A DNA stretch of 27,832 nucleotides from DASRSS01 sp035656335. GTDB lineage: Bacteria > Actinomycetota > Actinomycetes > Mycobacteriales > Jatrophihabitantaceae. Of this stretch, positions 15,485 to 22,733 are shown piece after piece (the stretch's first letter is position 1; every line of letters starts with the position of its first letter). Made by a program: the position numbers and the translations under genes. The stretch covers positions 1 through 27,832 of the forward strand of contig DASRSS010000019.1 of assembly GCA_035656335.1 (NCBI GenBank), written 5' to 3'. The notes beneath the pieces were generated by a model. That model saw only the letters and a program-made list of their open reading frames with translations. It had not been told where the DNA came from and ran no database searches.

Positions 15485-16516
15485 TTATCTCGCCGCGGTG
15501 CCTTCGGTGTAGTCGTCGTCGCCGGACTGCACCCAGCTCATCAGGCCACGCAGCTTGCGGCCGGTGTCCTCGATCGGGTGCTTCTCCCCCGCCGCGCGCA
15601 GCGCCTTGAACTCCGGCGCGCCGGCGTCCTGGTCGGCGATGAACCGCTCGGCGAACGCGCCGGACTGGATGTCGGCGAGCACGGCGCGCATGTTCTCCTT
15701 CACGTGCGCGTCGATCACCCGGGGGCCGGAGACGTAGTCGCCGTACTCCGCGGTGTCCGAGACCGACCAGCGCTGCTTGGCGATTCCACCCTCGTACATC
15801 AGGTCGACGATCAGCTTCAGCTCGTGCAGGCATTCGAAGTACGCGATCTCCGGCGCGTAACCGGCCTCGATCAGCGTCTCGAAGCCGTACATCACCAGCT
15901 GCGACGCGCCACCGCAGAGCACCGCCTGCTCACCGAACAGGTCGGTCTCGGTCTCCTCGGTAAACGTCGTCTTGATCGCCCCGGCGCGGGTGCCGCCGAT
16001 GCCCTTCGCGTACGACAGCGCGAGCTGCAGTGCCTTGCCGGTCGCGTCCTGCTCGACCGCGACAAGCACCGGCACGCCCTTGCCGTCGACGAACTGGCGG
16101 CGGACGAGATGACCCGGGCCCTTCGGCGCGACCATCGCGACGTCCACGTTCGCCGGCGGCTTGATGTAGCCGTAGCGGATGTTGAAGCCGTGCCCGAAGA
16201 AGATCGCGTCGCCGTCCCTGAGGTTCGGCTCGATCGACTCCGCGTACAGCTTCCGCTGCGCCGGGTCCGGCGCCAGGATCATGATCAGGTCAGCCTCGGC
16301 CGCGGCCTCGGCGGGCGTGACGACGCGCAGACCCTCGTCCTCGGCCTTGGCCCGCGACTTCGACCCCTCCGGCAGGCCGACGCGGACGTCCACGCCAGAG
16401 TCGCGCAGCGAGAGCGCGTGCGCGTGCCCCTGGCTGCCGTAGCCGATGACGGCGACCTTGCGTCCCTGGACGATCGACAGGTCGGCGTCGTCGTCGTAGT
16501 AGATCTCCACAGCCAT
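15485..16516 (-). CDS. ilvC: Ketol-acid reductoisomerase (NADP+)
   Basis: A 343-residue class I enzyme that isomerises and reduces acetolactate or acetohydroxybutyrate to the dihydroxy acid in valine and isoleucine synthesis. The Rossmann motif GYGSQGHAHALSLRDSG is at residues 25-41, followed by the phosphate-loop segment EGSKS (50-54) fitting NADPH; VAPKGPGH and the C-terminal knotted domain with ETETDLFGEQ and YFECLHELKLIVDL bind Mg2+ and substrate. ATG 16516 follows AAGGA by 10 nt. It is the last gene of the ilvB operon, 117 nt after ilvN with a tandem repeat in the gap. The repeat array at 15307-15457 lies just downstream. Confidence 0.98.
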   Translation of the reverse strand: MAVEIYYDDDADLSIVQGRKVAVIGYGSQGHAHALSLRDSGVDVRVGLPEGSKSRAKAEDEGLRVVTPAEAAAEADLIMILAPDPAQRKLYAESIEPNLRDGDAIFFGHGFNIRYGYIKPPANVDVAMVAPKGPGHLVRRQFVDGKGVPVLVAVEQDATGKALQLALSYAKGIGGTRAGAIKTTFTEETETDLFGEQAVLCGGASQLVMYGFETLIEAGYAPEIAYFECLHELKLIVDLMYEGGIAKQRWSVSDTAEYGDYVSGPRVIDAHVKENMRAVLADIQSGAFAERFIADQDAGAPEFKALRAAGEKHPIEDTGRKLRGLMSWVQSGDDDYTEGTAAR

Positions 16517-16567
16517 GAGCAGGTGTTCCTTCTCTCTTCTTGGGTTTGCGTACTAAGCGTTGTGTTC

Positions 16568-16637
16568 GGCGGCAGTACTAGGTCGGCAATACCAGGTCGG
16601 CAGTACTCTGTCGGCAGTACTAGGTCGGCGGTACTAG
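16568..16637. repeat. Five tandem copies of a 14-bp unit between ilvN and ilvC
   Basis: The unit is GTCGGCAGTACTAG on the plus strand, with copies at 16568, 16582, 16596, 16610 and 16624. The first, second, third and fifth copies differ from the consensus at one or two bases. Each carries AGTACT or a close variant, palindromic in most copies. The last copy runs over the ilvN stop codon. The rest of the 117-nt gap holds a polypurine stretch with the ilvC ribosome site. Confidence 0.92.
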
Positions 16638-17158
16638 GCGGAGCGTTCGACGGAGCGCAGCGCGGCCTGGGTCATCGAGCGCGGGCCGCGGCCGAGGGCG
16701 ACCATGCCTGACTGCACGACCTCCCGGATACCGTACGGCTCCAGCATTTTGAGCATCGCCTCGAGCTTGTCCGGACGGCCGGACAGCTCGATCGTGACCG
16801 CCTCCGGCCCGACATCCGCGACCTTGGCCTTGAACAGCTCGACCACGGACAGCACGTCGCGCCGGTTCGTCTCGTCGGCGTGCACCTTGACCAGCAGCAG
16901 TTCGCGCTGCACGGCCTGCCGCTCGTCCAGCTCGACGATCTTGAGCACGTTGACGAGCTTGTTGAGCTGCTTGGTGACCTGCTCGAGCGCCGAGCCCTCG
17001 ACGCTGACCAGGATGGTGATGCGCGAGATCTCGGGGTGCTCGGTCGGGCCGACGGCGAGGGACTCGATGTTGAAGCCGCGCCGGCTGAACAGTCCGGAGA
17101 CGCGCACGAGCACGCCGGGCTTGTTCTCGACGAGGACGGACAGGGTGTGCGTACTCAT
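16634..17158 (-). CDS. ilvN: Acetohydroxyacid synthase, regulatory small subunit
   Basis: A 174-residue protein with an N-terminal ACT domain (MSTHTLSVLVENKPGVLVRV; residues 1-75, with Gly/Asn residues binding valine) and the C-terminal AHAS regulatory domain (about 85-165). It binds the large subunit IlvB, raises its activity and confers feedback inhibition by branched-chain amino acids. ATG 17158 follows a good AGGAG site and lies 1 nt after the stop of the racemase-like gene. The C-terminus is slightly longer than usual (about 170 residues in relatives). The stop codon is within a tandem repeat. Confidence 0.97.
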   Translation of the reverse strand: MSTHTLSVLVENKPGVLVRVSGLFSRRGFNIESLAVGPTEHPEISRITILVSVEGSALEQVTKQLNKLVNVLKIVELDERQAVQRELLLVKVHADETNRRDVLSVVELFKAKVADVGPEAVTIELSGRPDKLEAMLKMLEPYGIREVVQSGMVALGRGPRSMTQAALRSVERSA

Positions 17159-17159
17159 G

Positions 17160-17849
17160 TCACTCTCCTGCGATGAAGTCGATCAGGGCACGGCAGTGGA
17201 CCTCGGTGGTGTCCACCAGCGGTACGGACGCGTCGCCGTCTTGGAGCAGCAGGCCCTGCTCGGTGCACGCCAGGACGACGGCCTCGGCGCCGTCCGCGAC
17301 CAGCTTGCCGATCACGTCCAGGTAGTCGCTCCGGGCCTGGTCGGAGACGATGCCGCGCGTCAGCTCGTCGTAGATCACGTCGTGCACGCGCTGCGCCGCC
17401 GCGCCGTCCGGCACCAGCGTGCGCACGTCCGCCGCGGCCAGCCGCTCGGGGAACATCGGGCTGGACATCGTGAAGCTGGTGCCGAGCAGGCCCACGGTCC
17501 GGTACGACGCCACGGTGTGCGCCACCTCGTCGACCAGGTCGATCAGCGGAACCGAGCCGATGGCGGCGCGGACGTCGTCGGCCACCAGGTGCGTCGTGTT
17601 CGCGGCGAGCGCGATGCCGTCACAGCCGGCGTCGACGAGACGGCGGGCCGCGTCGGCGAGGATCTCGCCCACCCGGCCCCACTCGCCGTCGTGCTGGAGC
17701 CTGGCGAACTCACCGAACTCGACGGACCAGAGCGTGACCGGCGCGCTCGTCGATCCGCCGAACCGGGCCGCGATGCCCTCGTTCAGCTGCCGGTAGTAGT
17801 GCTCGCTGGAGACCCAGCTCGTTCCGCCGACCAGGCCGAGGCGGCGCAC
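17160..17849 (-). CDS. Aspartate/glutamate racemase family protein, one catalytic residue changed
   Basis: A 229-residue member of the Asp/Glu racemase superfamily, nearest to the YgeA group: LGLVGGTSWVSSEHYYRQLN at residues 4-23, ANTTH at 83-87 and ACTEQG at 194-199. In cofactor-independent racemases two residues on opposite faces (Cys or Thr before NT, and Cys in the CTE motif) act as acid/base. Here Cys195 is present but position 83 is Ala. The GTG start at 17849 shares one base with the ilvB TAG, and its TGA is 1 nt before ilvN, so it is cotranslated with both AHAS subunits. Its role is unknown: a broad racemase, an isomerase, or a decarboxylase-like single-Cys enzyme are possibilities. 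Confidence 0.85.
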   Translation of the reverse strand: MRRLGLVGGTSWVSSEHYYRQLNEGIAARFGGSTSAPVTLWSVEFGEFARLQHDGEWGRVGEILADAARRLVDAGCDGIALAANTTHLVADDVRAAIGSVPLIDLVDEVAHTVASYRTVGLLGTSFTMSSPMFPERLAAADVRTLVPDGAAAQRVHDVIYDELTRGIVSDQARSDYLDVIGKLVADGAEAVVLACTEQGLLLQDGDASVPLVDTTEVHCRALIDFIAGE

Positions 17850-19603
17850 TAGAGCTCCTCGTCGAAGACCGGACGCAGGTCGCGCGCCGCCTGGATCTCG
17901 TCGTTGCTCGCGCCCGCCGCGACCATCGGCCACACCATCGCGTCCGCGCCGACGGTGAAGTCGACGACCACCGGCTGGTCGTTGATCTGCATCGCCTTGT
18001 CGATGGTGGCGTCCACGTCCGCCTTCGACTCGCAGCGCAGCCCGACGCAGCCGAGCGCGTCCGCCAGCTTCACGAAGTCGGGGATGCGGTGCTTGTGCGT
18101 GCCGAGCTCGGTCTGGCTGTAGCGCTCGTCGTAGAACAGCGTCTGCCACTGTCGGACCATGCCGAGGTTGCCGTTGTTGATGACCGCGACCTTGATCGGG
18201 ATGCCCTCGATCGCGCAGGTGGCCAGCTCCTGGTTGGTCATCTGGAAGCAGCCGTCGCCGTCGATCGCCCAGACCAGCTTGTCCGGGCAGCCGACCTTGG
18301 CGCCCATCGCGGCGGGCACCGAGTAGCCCATCGTGCCGGCGCCGCCGGAGTTGAGGAACGTGTACGGGTTCTCGTACTGGATGAACTGCGCCGCCCACAT
18401 CTGGTGCTGTCCGACGCCGGCGGCGAACACGGTCTCCGGGCCGGCGATCTTGCCGAGCCGCTCGATCACGTACTGCGGCGACAGGCTGCCGTCGGCCGGT
18501 TCGTCGTAGCCGAGCGGGTACGTCTCGCGCCACTGGTCGAGCTGGCGCCACCAGCCGGTGAGGTCGGCGCGGTGCCCGGCGTCGAACTCGGCCTGCACCG
18601 CGGGGACCAGCTCGGCCAGCACCTCGCGCACGTCGCCCACGATCGGGACGTCCGCCTCGCGGTTCTTGCCGATCTCGGCCGGGTCGATGTCGGCGTGGAT
18701 CACGGCGGCACCAGGCGCGAACGAGGACAGCTTGCCGGTCACGCGGTCGTCGAACCGGGTGCCGAGGGCGATGAGCAGGTCCGACTTCTGCAGCGCGGTG
18801 ACGGCGGACACCGAGCCGTGCATGCCCGGCATGCCCAGGTGCTGGCGGTGGCTGTCCGGGAAGGCGCCGCGCGCCATCAGCGTCGTGACCACCGGGATGC
18901 CGGTGAGCTCGGCGAGCACGCGCAGCTCGGCCGTGGCCCGGCCCTTGAGCACGCCGCCGCCGATGTAGAGGACGGGACGGCGGGCGCCGGCGATCAGCCG
19001 GGCCGCCTCGCGGATCTGCTTGCCGTGCGGCCGGGTGACCGGACGGTAGCCGGGCAGGTCCATGCGCGGCGGCCAGGCGAACGTCGTCTGCTCCTGCATG
19101 ACGTCCTTCGGCAGGTCGACGAGCACCGGCCCGGGCCGGCCGGTCGCGGCCAGGTGGAACGCCTCGGCGATTGCCCGCGGGATGTCCTCGCTGCGCTGCA
19201 CCAGAAAGTTGTGCTTGGTGATCGGCAGCGTGATCCCGGAGATGTCCGCCTCCTGGAAGGCGTCCGTCCCGATCATCGGCCGGCCGACCTGGCCGGTGAT
19301 CGCGACGATCGGCACCGAGTCCATGTACGCGTCGGCGATCGGCGTGACGAGGTTCGTGGCCCCGGGCCCGCTGGTCGCCATGCAGACGCCGACCTTGCCG
19401 GACGCCTGCGCGTATCCCTCTGCGGCGTGTCCCGCGCCCTGCTCGTGGCGGACCAGGATGTGCCGGACCCTCGTGGAGTCGTACAGCGGGTCGTAGGCCG
19501 GCAGGATCGCCCCGCCGGGGATGCCGAAGACTACGTCGGCGCCGACCTCCTCGAGCGAACGGACGAGGGCCTGCGCACCTGTCATCGTCCCGGGCTCGGT
19601 CAT
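17849..19603 (-). CDS. ilvB: Acetohydroxyacid synthase, catalytic large subunit
   Basis: A 584-residue ThDP- and FAD-dependent enzyme, joining two pyruvates to acetolactate or pyruvate and 2-oxobutyrate to acetohydroxybutyrate. The N-terminal domain starts TGAQALVRSLEEVGADVVFGIPGG with catalytic Glu54 (RHEQGAGHAAEGY); the central FAD domain follows; the ThDP motif runs from IDGDGCFQM to INNGNLGMV in the C-terminal domain. ATG 19603 is chosen because AGAGG lies about 9 nt upstream, and in-frame codons further up read through the attenuator hairpin. It heads the operon ilvB - racemase-like - ilvN - ilvC, under the attenuator at 19646-19785. Confidence 0.98.
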   Translation of the reverse strand: MTEPGTMTGAQALVRSLEEVGADVVFGIPGGAILPAYDPLYDSTRVRHILVRHEQGAGHAAEGYAQASGKVGVCMATSGPGATNLVTPIADAYMDSVPIVAITGQVGRPMIGTDAFQEADISGITLPITKHNFLVQRSEDIPRAIAEAFHLAATGRPGPVLVDLPKDVMQEQTTFAWPPRMDLPGYRPVTRPHGKQIREAARLIAGARRPVLYIGGGVLKGRATAELRVLAELTGIPVVTTLMARGAFPDSHRQHLGMPGMHGSVSAVTALQKSDLLIALGTRFDDRVTGKLSSFAPGAAVIHADIDPAEIGKNREADVPIVGDVREVLAELVPAVQAEFDAGHRADLTGWWRQLDQWRETYPLGYDEPADGSLSPQYVIERLGKIAGPETVFAAGVGQHQMWAAQFIQYENPYTFLNSGGAGTMGYSVPAAMGAKVGCPDKLVWAIDGDGCFQMTNQELATCAIEGIPIKVAVINNGNLGMVRQWQTLFYDERYSQTELGTHKHRIPDFVKLADALGCVGLRCESKADVDATIDKAMQINDQPVVVDFTVGADAMVWPMVAAGASNDEIQAARDLRPVFDEEL

Positions 19604-19645
19604 GATGTGTCGCCTCTCGCGTAAACGGCCAACAAAGAACGCTGC

Positions 19646-19680
19646 AACAAAAAACCCCTCGTGCGGATGCACGAAGGGTT
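19646..19680 (-). terminator. Attenuator terminator upstream of ilvB
   Basis: On the minus strand AACCCTTCGTGC pairs with GCACGAGGGGTT (12 bp, one G-U) around ATCC, then TTTTTGTTG follows. It lies between the leader peptide and ilvB, 43 nt before the ilvB start. Upstream a longer interrupted hairpin (19681-19723) pairs the last leader codons AGCGCG with CGCGCT just before the terminator, with an inner GGTCC/GGACC stem. The antiterminator form is not resolved. Confidence 0.9.
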
Positions 19681-19709
19681 AGCGCGTCGAGGAGGGTCCT
19701 GTCCGGGAC

Positions 19710-19748
19710 CTACTCGGCGCGCTGAGCGATAAGTACGAGCTTGCTCAC
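19710..19748 (-). CDS. ilvB leader peptide MSKLVLIAQRAE
   Basis: Twelve codons from GTG 19748 to TAG 19710. Codons 4-7 are Leu-Val-Leu-Ile (CTC GTA CTT ATC), all three branched-chain amino acids; GTA and CTT are rare in this GC-rich DNA and would sharpen stalling. The last codons form the 5' arm of the pre-terminator hairpin. A promoter places the transcript start at the GTG, so the leader mRNA is leaderless. This follows the ribosome-mediated attenuation described for actinobacterial ilvB operons. Confidence 0.88.
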   Translation of the reverse strand: MSKLVLIAQRAE

Positions 19749-19755
19749 GCGGCAG

Positions 19756-19785
19756 ACTCTACACGCGCTCGTCCATCGGGTTCAA
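19756..19785 (-). promoter_or_regulatory. Promoter of the ilvB operon
   Basis: TTGAAC (19780-19785), an 18-nt spacer and TAGAGT (19756-19761) on the minus strand. The -10 ends 7 nt before the leader peptide GTG (19748), giving a leaderless leader transcript. Both hexamers are close to the housekeeping sigma consensus. Confidence 0.75.
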
Positions 19786-20002
19786 CAGGCCGGGACGGAC
19801 GTCCCACTATCCGGGACGGGAAATATGTCCGGCCAGCGCCTAAAGGTGCCGGCCTCCCCGCCGATTGTTGCTTTGACCAGGCGAGTTGGGGAATTCGCTG
19901 GCACCGGGGACGCGGGGACTGACACCAGTCGCGACCGGCGGGGATCGCGGCAGCTGCGGGGGAAACGCAACTGCCGGCCCTACACCGAGGACGTATCTTC
20001 CG
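19786..20002. other. Intergenic region upstream of the CAP-domain gene
   Basis: This 217-nt stretch between the ilvB promoter and the CAP-domain gene has no convincing gene. Visible are the overlapping inverted repeats GGGAC-ggac-GTCCC and GTCCC-actatcc-GGGAC (about 19790-19820), and a hairpin CGGCAG ... CTGCCG with an inner GCG/CGC step (19948-19976). It is long enough for a structured 5' UTR, but I do not see the conserved segments of the c-di-AMP (ydaO) riboswitch that often precedes actinobacterial cell-wall genes. No clear promoter for the plus-strand gene. Confidence 0.5.
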
Positions 20003-20983
20003 ATGTCCCGCACCCTCTCCCTCATTCAGGCACCCTCGCCTGTGCTGCGTCGCGTGATCGTCGCGCTCGCCGCTCTCGCCCTGAGCATCGGCGGTCTCGC
20101 GATCGTCACCGGATCCAGCTCGCCCGCCTCCGCGGCCACCACCCACTACGCGCACTTCGACAGGCTGCTCGCGAAGCGGATCAACGCGGTCCGCGCCGCC
20201 GAGCACCTGCCCGCGCTGAAGTTCGACGCCCGGCTCACAGCCGTCGCTACGTCGCACAGCCGGCAGATGTCCAAGCACGGCAAGTGGCGCACCCGGTTCG
20301 CCGGCGAGGCCCGTCCCGCCGCCCAGCTCGCCGCCCGCAGCTACTACTCCCAGTCGGTCAAGGAGTCGCTCGGCCACGTCCGCACCGGCAAGTCGCTGCT
20401 GCGCCGCCTGCCCAAGCTCGCCAAGACCATGTGGAGGAGCGTGCTCAGCCAGCCGATGACCACGGTCGGCGTCGGCGTCGTCCGCGACCGGCACTCGCAC
20501 CGCTACTGGGTCACCGTCCTGGTCGCCCAGAAGGGCCAGCCGACGCAGGCGCAGCTCGGCTCGAGCTACGCGAACAACCTGCTCGGCATGCTGAACGACG
20601 AGCGCGCGGCGAACGGCCTGCCGCGGCTGACGATGAACGCCGAGCTGATCCAGAGCGCGCACGGCCACAACCTGGACATGGCGCGCCAGAACGAGATGTC
20701 GCACCAGCTGTCCGGCGAGGCCTACTTCGCCGACCGGATCGAGGCGGCCGGCTACAACTACCAGTACGCCGGCGAGAACATCGGCTGGAACAGCGTGCAG
20801 ACGCTGGACGGTGTCCGCGAGCTCGAGCAGATCATGTACGACGAGAAGCCGCCGGGCGACACCGGCCACCGCGACAACATCCTGAGCAAGAACTACACGA
20901 ACGTCGGCATCGACGTGTACTTCGACAACGTGAATGGGAAGGTTTGGCTGACCGAGGACTTCGGCAAGCCGGCCTACTGGTAA
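20003..20983 (+). CDS. Secreted protein with two CAP (SCP/PR1-like) domains
   Basis: A 326-residue exported protein. Residues 1-44 are a long signal peptide with a hydrophobic core near 18-35 and a likely cleavage after ASA (44). Residues about 50-180 resemble a divergent CAP domain (RINAVRAAEHLPALKFDARLTAVATSHS). Residues about 192-326 form a clearer one: LNDERAANGLPRLTMNAELIQSAH, GENIGWN, GHRDNIL and a terminal beta strand. The second has the conserved His/Glu pattern; the first is degenerate. CAP proteins bind lipids or act at the cell wall, but the bacterial roles are poorly defined. The start at 20003 is chosen for the signal peptide. It converges with ilvD. Confidence 0.82.
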   Translation: MSRTLSLIQAPSPVLRRVIVALAALALSIGGLAIVTGSSSPASAATTHYAHFDRLLAKRINAVRAAEHLPALKFDARLTAVATSHSRQMSKHGKWRTRFAGEARPAAQLAARSYYSQSVKESLGHVRTGKSLLRRLPKLAKTMWRSVLSQPMTTVGVGVVRDRHSHRYWVTVLVAQKGQPTQAQLGSSYANNLLGMLNDERAANGLPRLTMNAELIQSAHGHNLDMARQNEMSHQLSGEAYFADRIEAAGYNYQYAGENIGWNSVQTLDGVRELEQIMYDEKPPGDTGHRDNILSKNYTNVGIDVYFDNVNGKVWLTEDFGKPAYW

Positions 20984-21009
20984 AGACCACCGATTCGGTG
21001 GGTTGGCAG

Positions 21010-21054
21010 ACGGCGCCGTCTGTGGCTGTGAGGGTCAGCCGCAGACGGCGCCGT
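21010..21054. terminator. Long hairpin at the CAP gene / ilvD junction
   Basis: ACGGCGCCGTCTG (21010-21022) and CAGACGGCGCCGT (21042-21054) pair perfectly over 13 bp; after one mismatch, GGCTG/CAGCC adds 5 bp and the loop is 7 nt. The hairpin covers the ilvD stop codon and last codons. A smaller hairpin CCACCG-att-CGGTGG lies at about 20988-21002. Neither is followed by a T-run. They probably end transcription of both convergent genes. Confidence 0.6.
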
Positions 21055-22726
21055 TGGCTGCGGAGCCTACGAGCTTGGCGTACTTGCCGGCCACCCCGAA
21101 GTCCAGGTTCTGCGGCAGCGGCTTCCACTCCGCGCGGCGCCGGTCCAGTTCGGCGTCGTCGACCAGCAGGTCCAGCGTGCGGCTGCTCATGTCCAGGCGG
21201 ACGCGGTCCCCGTCCTGCACGAGGGCGATCGGACCGCCGTGCGCGGCCTCCGGCGCCACGTGGCCGATGCACGGACCGGTGGTGCCGCCGGAGAACCGGC
21301 CGTCGGTGATCAGCAGGACGTCCTTACCGAGGCCTGCGCCCTTGATCGCGCCGGTGATGGCGAGCATCTCGCGCATGCCAGGTCCGCCCTTGGGGCCTTC
21401 CCAGCGGATGACGATCACGTCGCCGGCACCGAGCTTGCCCTCGGCCAGCGCGTCCATGGCGGCCTGCTCCTTGTCGAAGACGCGCGCCGTCCCCTCGAAC
21501 TGCTCGTAGTCCAGGCCGGCGCTCTTGACGACCGCGCCCTCTGGGCACAGCGAGCCCTTGAGCACGGTGATGCCGCCGGTCTTGTGGATCGGGTTGGCGA
21601 TCGCGTGGATGATCTTGCCGTCCGGGTCCGGCGGGGCGATGTCCGTGAGGTTCTCGGCGATCGTCTTGCCGGTCACGGTCAGGCAGTCGCCGTGCAGCAG
21701 GCCAGCGTCCAGCAGCGCCTTCATCACGACCGGCACGCCGCCGATCTCGTCGATATCGGTCATCACGTAGCGGCCGAACGGCTTGACGTCGGCCAGGTGC
21801 GGCACCTTGTCGCCGATGCGGTTGAAGTCGTCCAGGGTGAGATCCACCTTCGCCTCGTGGGCGATGGCCATCAGGTGCAGGACGGCGTTGGTCGAGCCGC
21901 CGAGTGCCATGACGACAGTGATCGCATTCTCGAACGCCTTCTTGGTGAGGATCGTGCGGGCGGTGATGCCCGCGTCGACGAGCTTCACGACCGCCTCGCC
22001 GGAACGCTCGGCGTACGCGTCGCGGCGTGAGTCCGGCGCGGGCGGCGCGGCGCTGCCGGTGAGCGACAGGCCGAGCGCCTCGGCGGCGCTGGCCATCGTG
22101 TTCGCGGTGTACATGCCGCCGCAGGCGCCCTCGCCCGGGCAGATCGCCTTCTCGATCTCGGTGACCTCGTCGCGGGACATCCGTCCCGCCAGGCACGCCC
22201 CGACGGCCTCGAACGCGTCGATGATCGTCACGTCGCGGCCCTGGTAGCGGCCCGGGAGTGTGGAGCCGGCGTAGAGGAAGACGGCGGCGATGTCCAGGCG
22301 CGCGGCGGCCATCATCATGCCGGGCTCGGACTTGTCGCAGCCGGCCAGCAGCACGGCGCCGTCGAGCTGTTCGGCGCGGAACACGGTCTCGACGGAGTCA
22401 GCGATGACCTCGCGCGAGATCAGCGAGTAGTGCATGCCCGAGTGGCCCATCGAGATGCCATCGGAGACGGAGATGGTGCCGAACTCGAGCGGGAAACCGT
22501 CCGCGCCCTTGACGCCGAGCTTGGCCTTCTTGGCCAGCCGGTCCAGGGACAGGTTGCACGGCGTGATCTCGTTCCAGGACGACGCGACGCCGATCTGCGG
22601 CTTGCGCCAGTCGTCGTCGCCCATGCCTACCGCGCGGAGCATGCCGCGCGCGGCTGCCCGCTCGATCCCGTCCGTGACGACGCCGCTGTGTGGCTTGCGA
22701 TGCTCTCGGGGCTGCTGGCTGCTCAC
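21035..22726 (-). CDS. ilvD: Dihydroxy-acid dehydratase
   Basis: A 563-residue Fe-S enzyme dehydrating dihydroxyisovalerate and dihydroxymethylvalerate to the 2-oxo acids, the third common step of valine/isoleucine synthesis. Three cysteines fit cluster ligands: Cys57 (EITPCN), Cys130 (AGCDKSEPG) and Cys202 (GACGGMYTANTM), the set seen in [2Fe-2S] members. VMALGGSTNAVLHL and ITDGRFSGGTTGP are further family signatures. The start is GTG 22726; TAGGGT ends 7 nt upstream, so the mRNA is probably leaderless. It stands apart from the ilvB operon, has no visible attenuator, and diverges from a PH-like membrane protein gene. Confidence 0.98.
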   Translation of the reverse strand: MSSQQPREHRKPHSGVVTDGIERAAARGMLRAVGMGDDDWRKPQIGVASSWNEITPCNLSLDRLAKKAKLGVKGADGFPLEFGTISVSDGISMGHSGMHYSLISREVIADSVETVFRAEQLDGAVLLAGCDKSEPGMMMAAARLDIAAVFLYAGSTLPGRYQGRDVTIIDAFEAVGACLAGRMSRDEVTEIEKAICPGEGACGGMYTANTMASAAEALGLSLTGSAAPPAPDSRRDAYAERSGEAVVKLVDAGITARTILTKKAFENAITVVMALGGSTNAVLHLMAIAHEAKVDLTLDDFNRIGDKVPHLADVKPFGRYVMTDIDEIGGVPVVMKALLDAGLLHGDCLTVTGKTIAENLTDIAPPDPDGKIIHAIANPIHKTGGITVLKGSLCPEGAVVKSAGLDYEQFEGTARVFDKEQAAMDALAEGKLGAGDVIVIRWEGPKGGPGMREMLAITGAIKGAGLGKDVLLITDGRFSGGTTGPCIGHVAPEAAHGGPIALVQDGDRVRLDMSSRTLDLLVDDAELDRRRAEWKPLPQNLDFGVAGKYAKLVGSAANGAVCG

Positions 22727-22733
22727 GCCTCAC

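Noticed and set aside
19786..20002. c-di-AMP (ydaO-type) riboswitch before the CAP-domain gene
   Set aside because: The long 5' region and secreted product fit the idea, but the conserved segments of that riboswitch are not visible.
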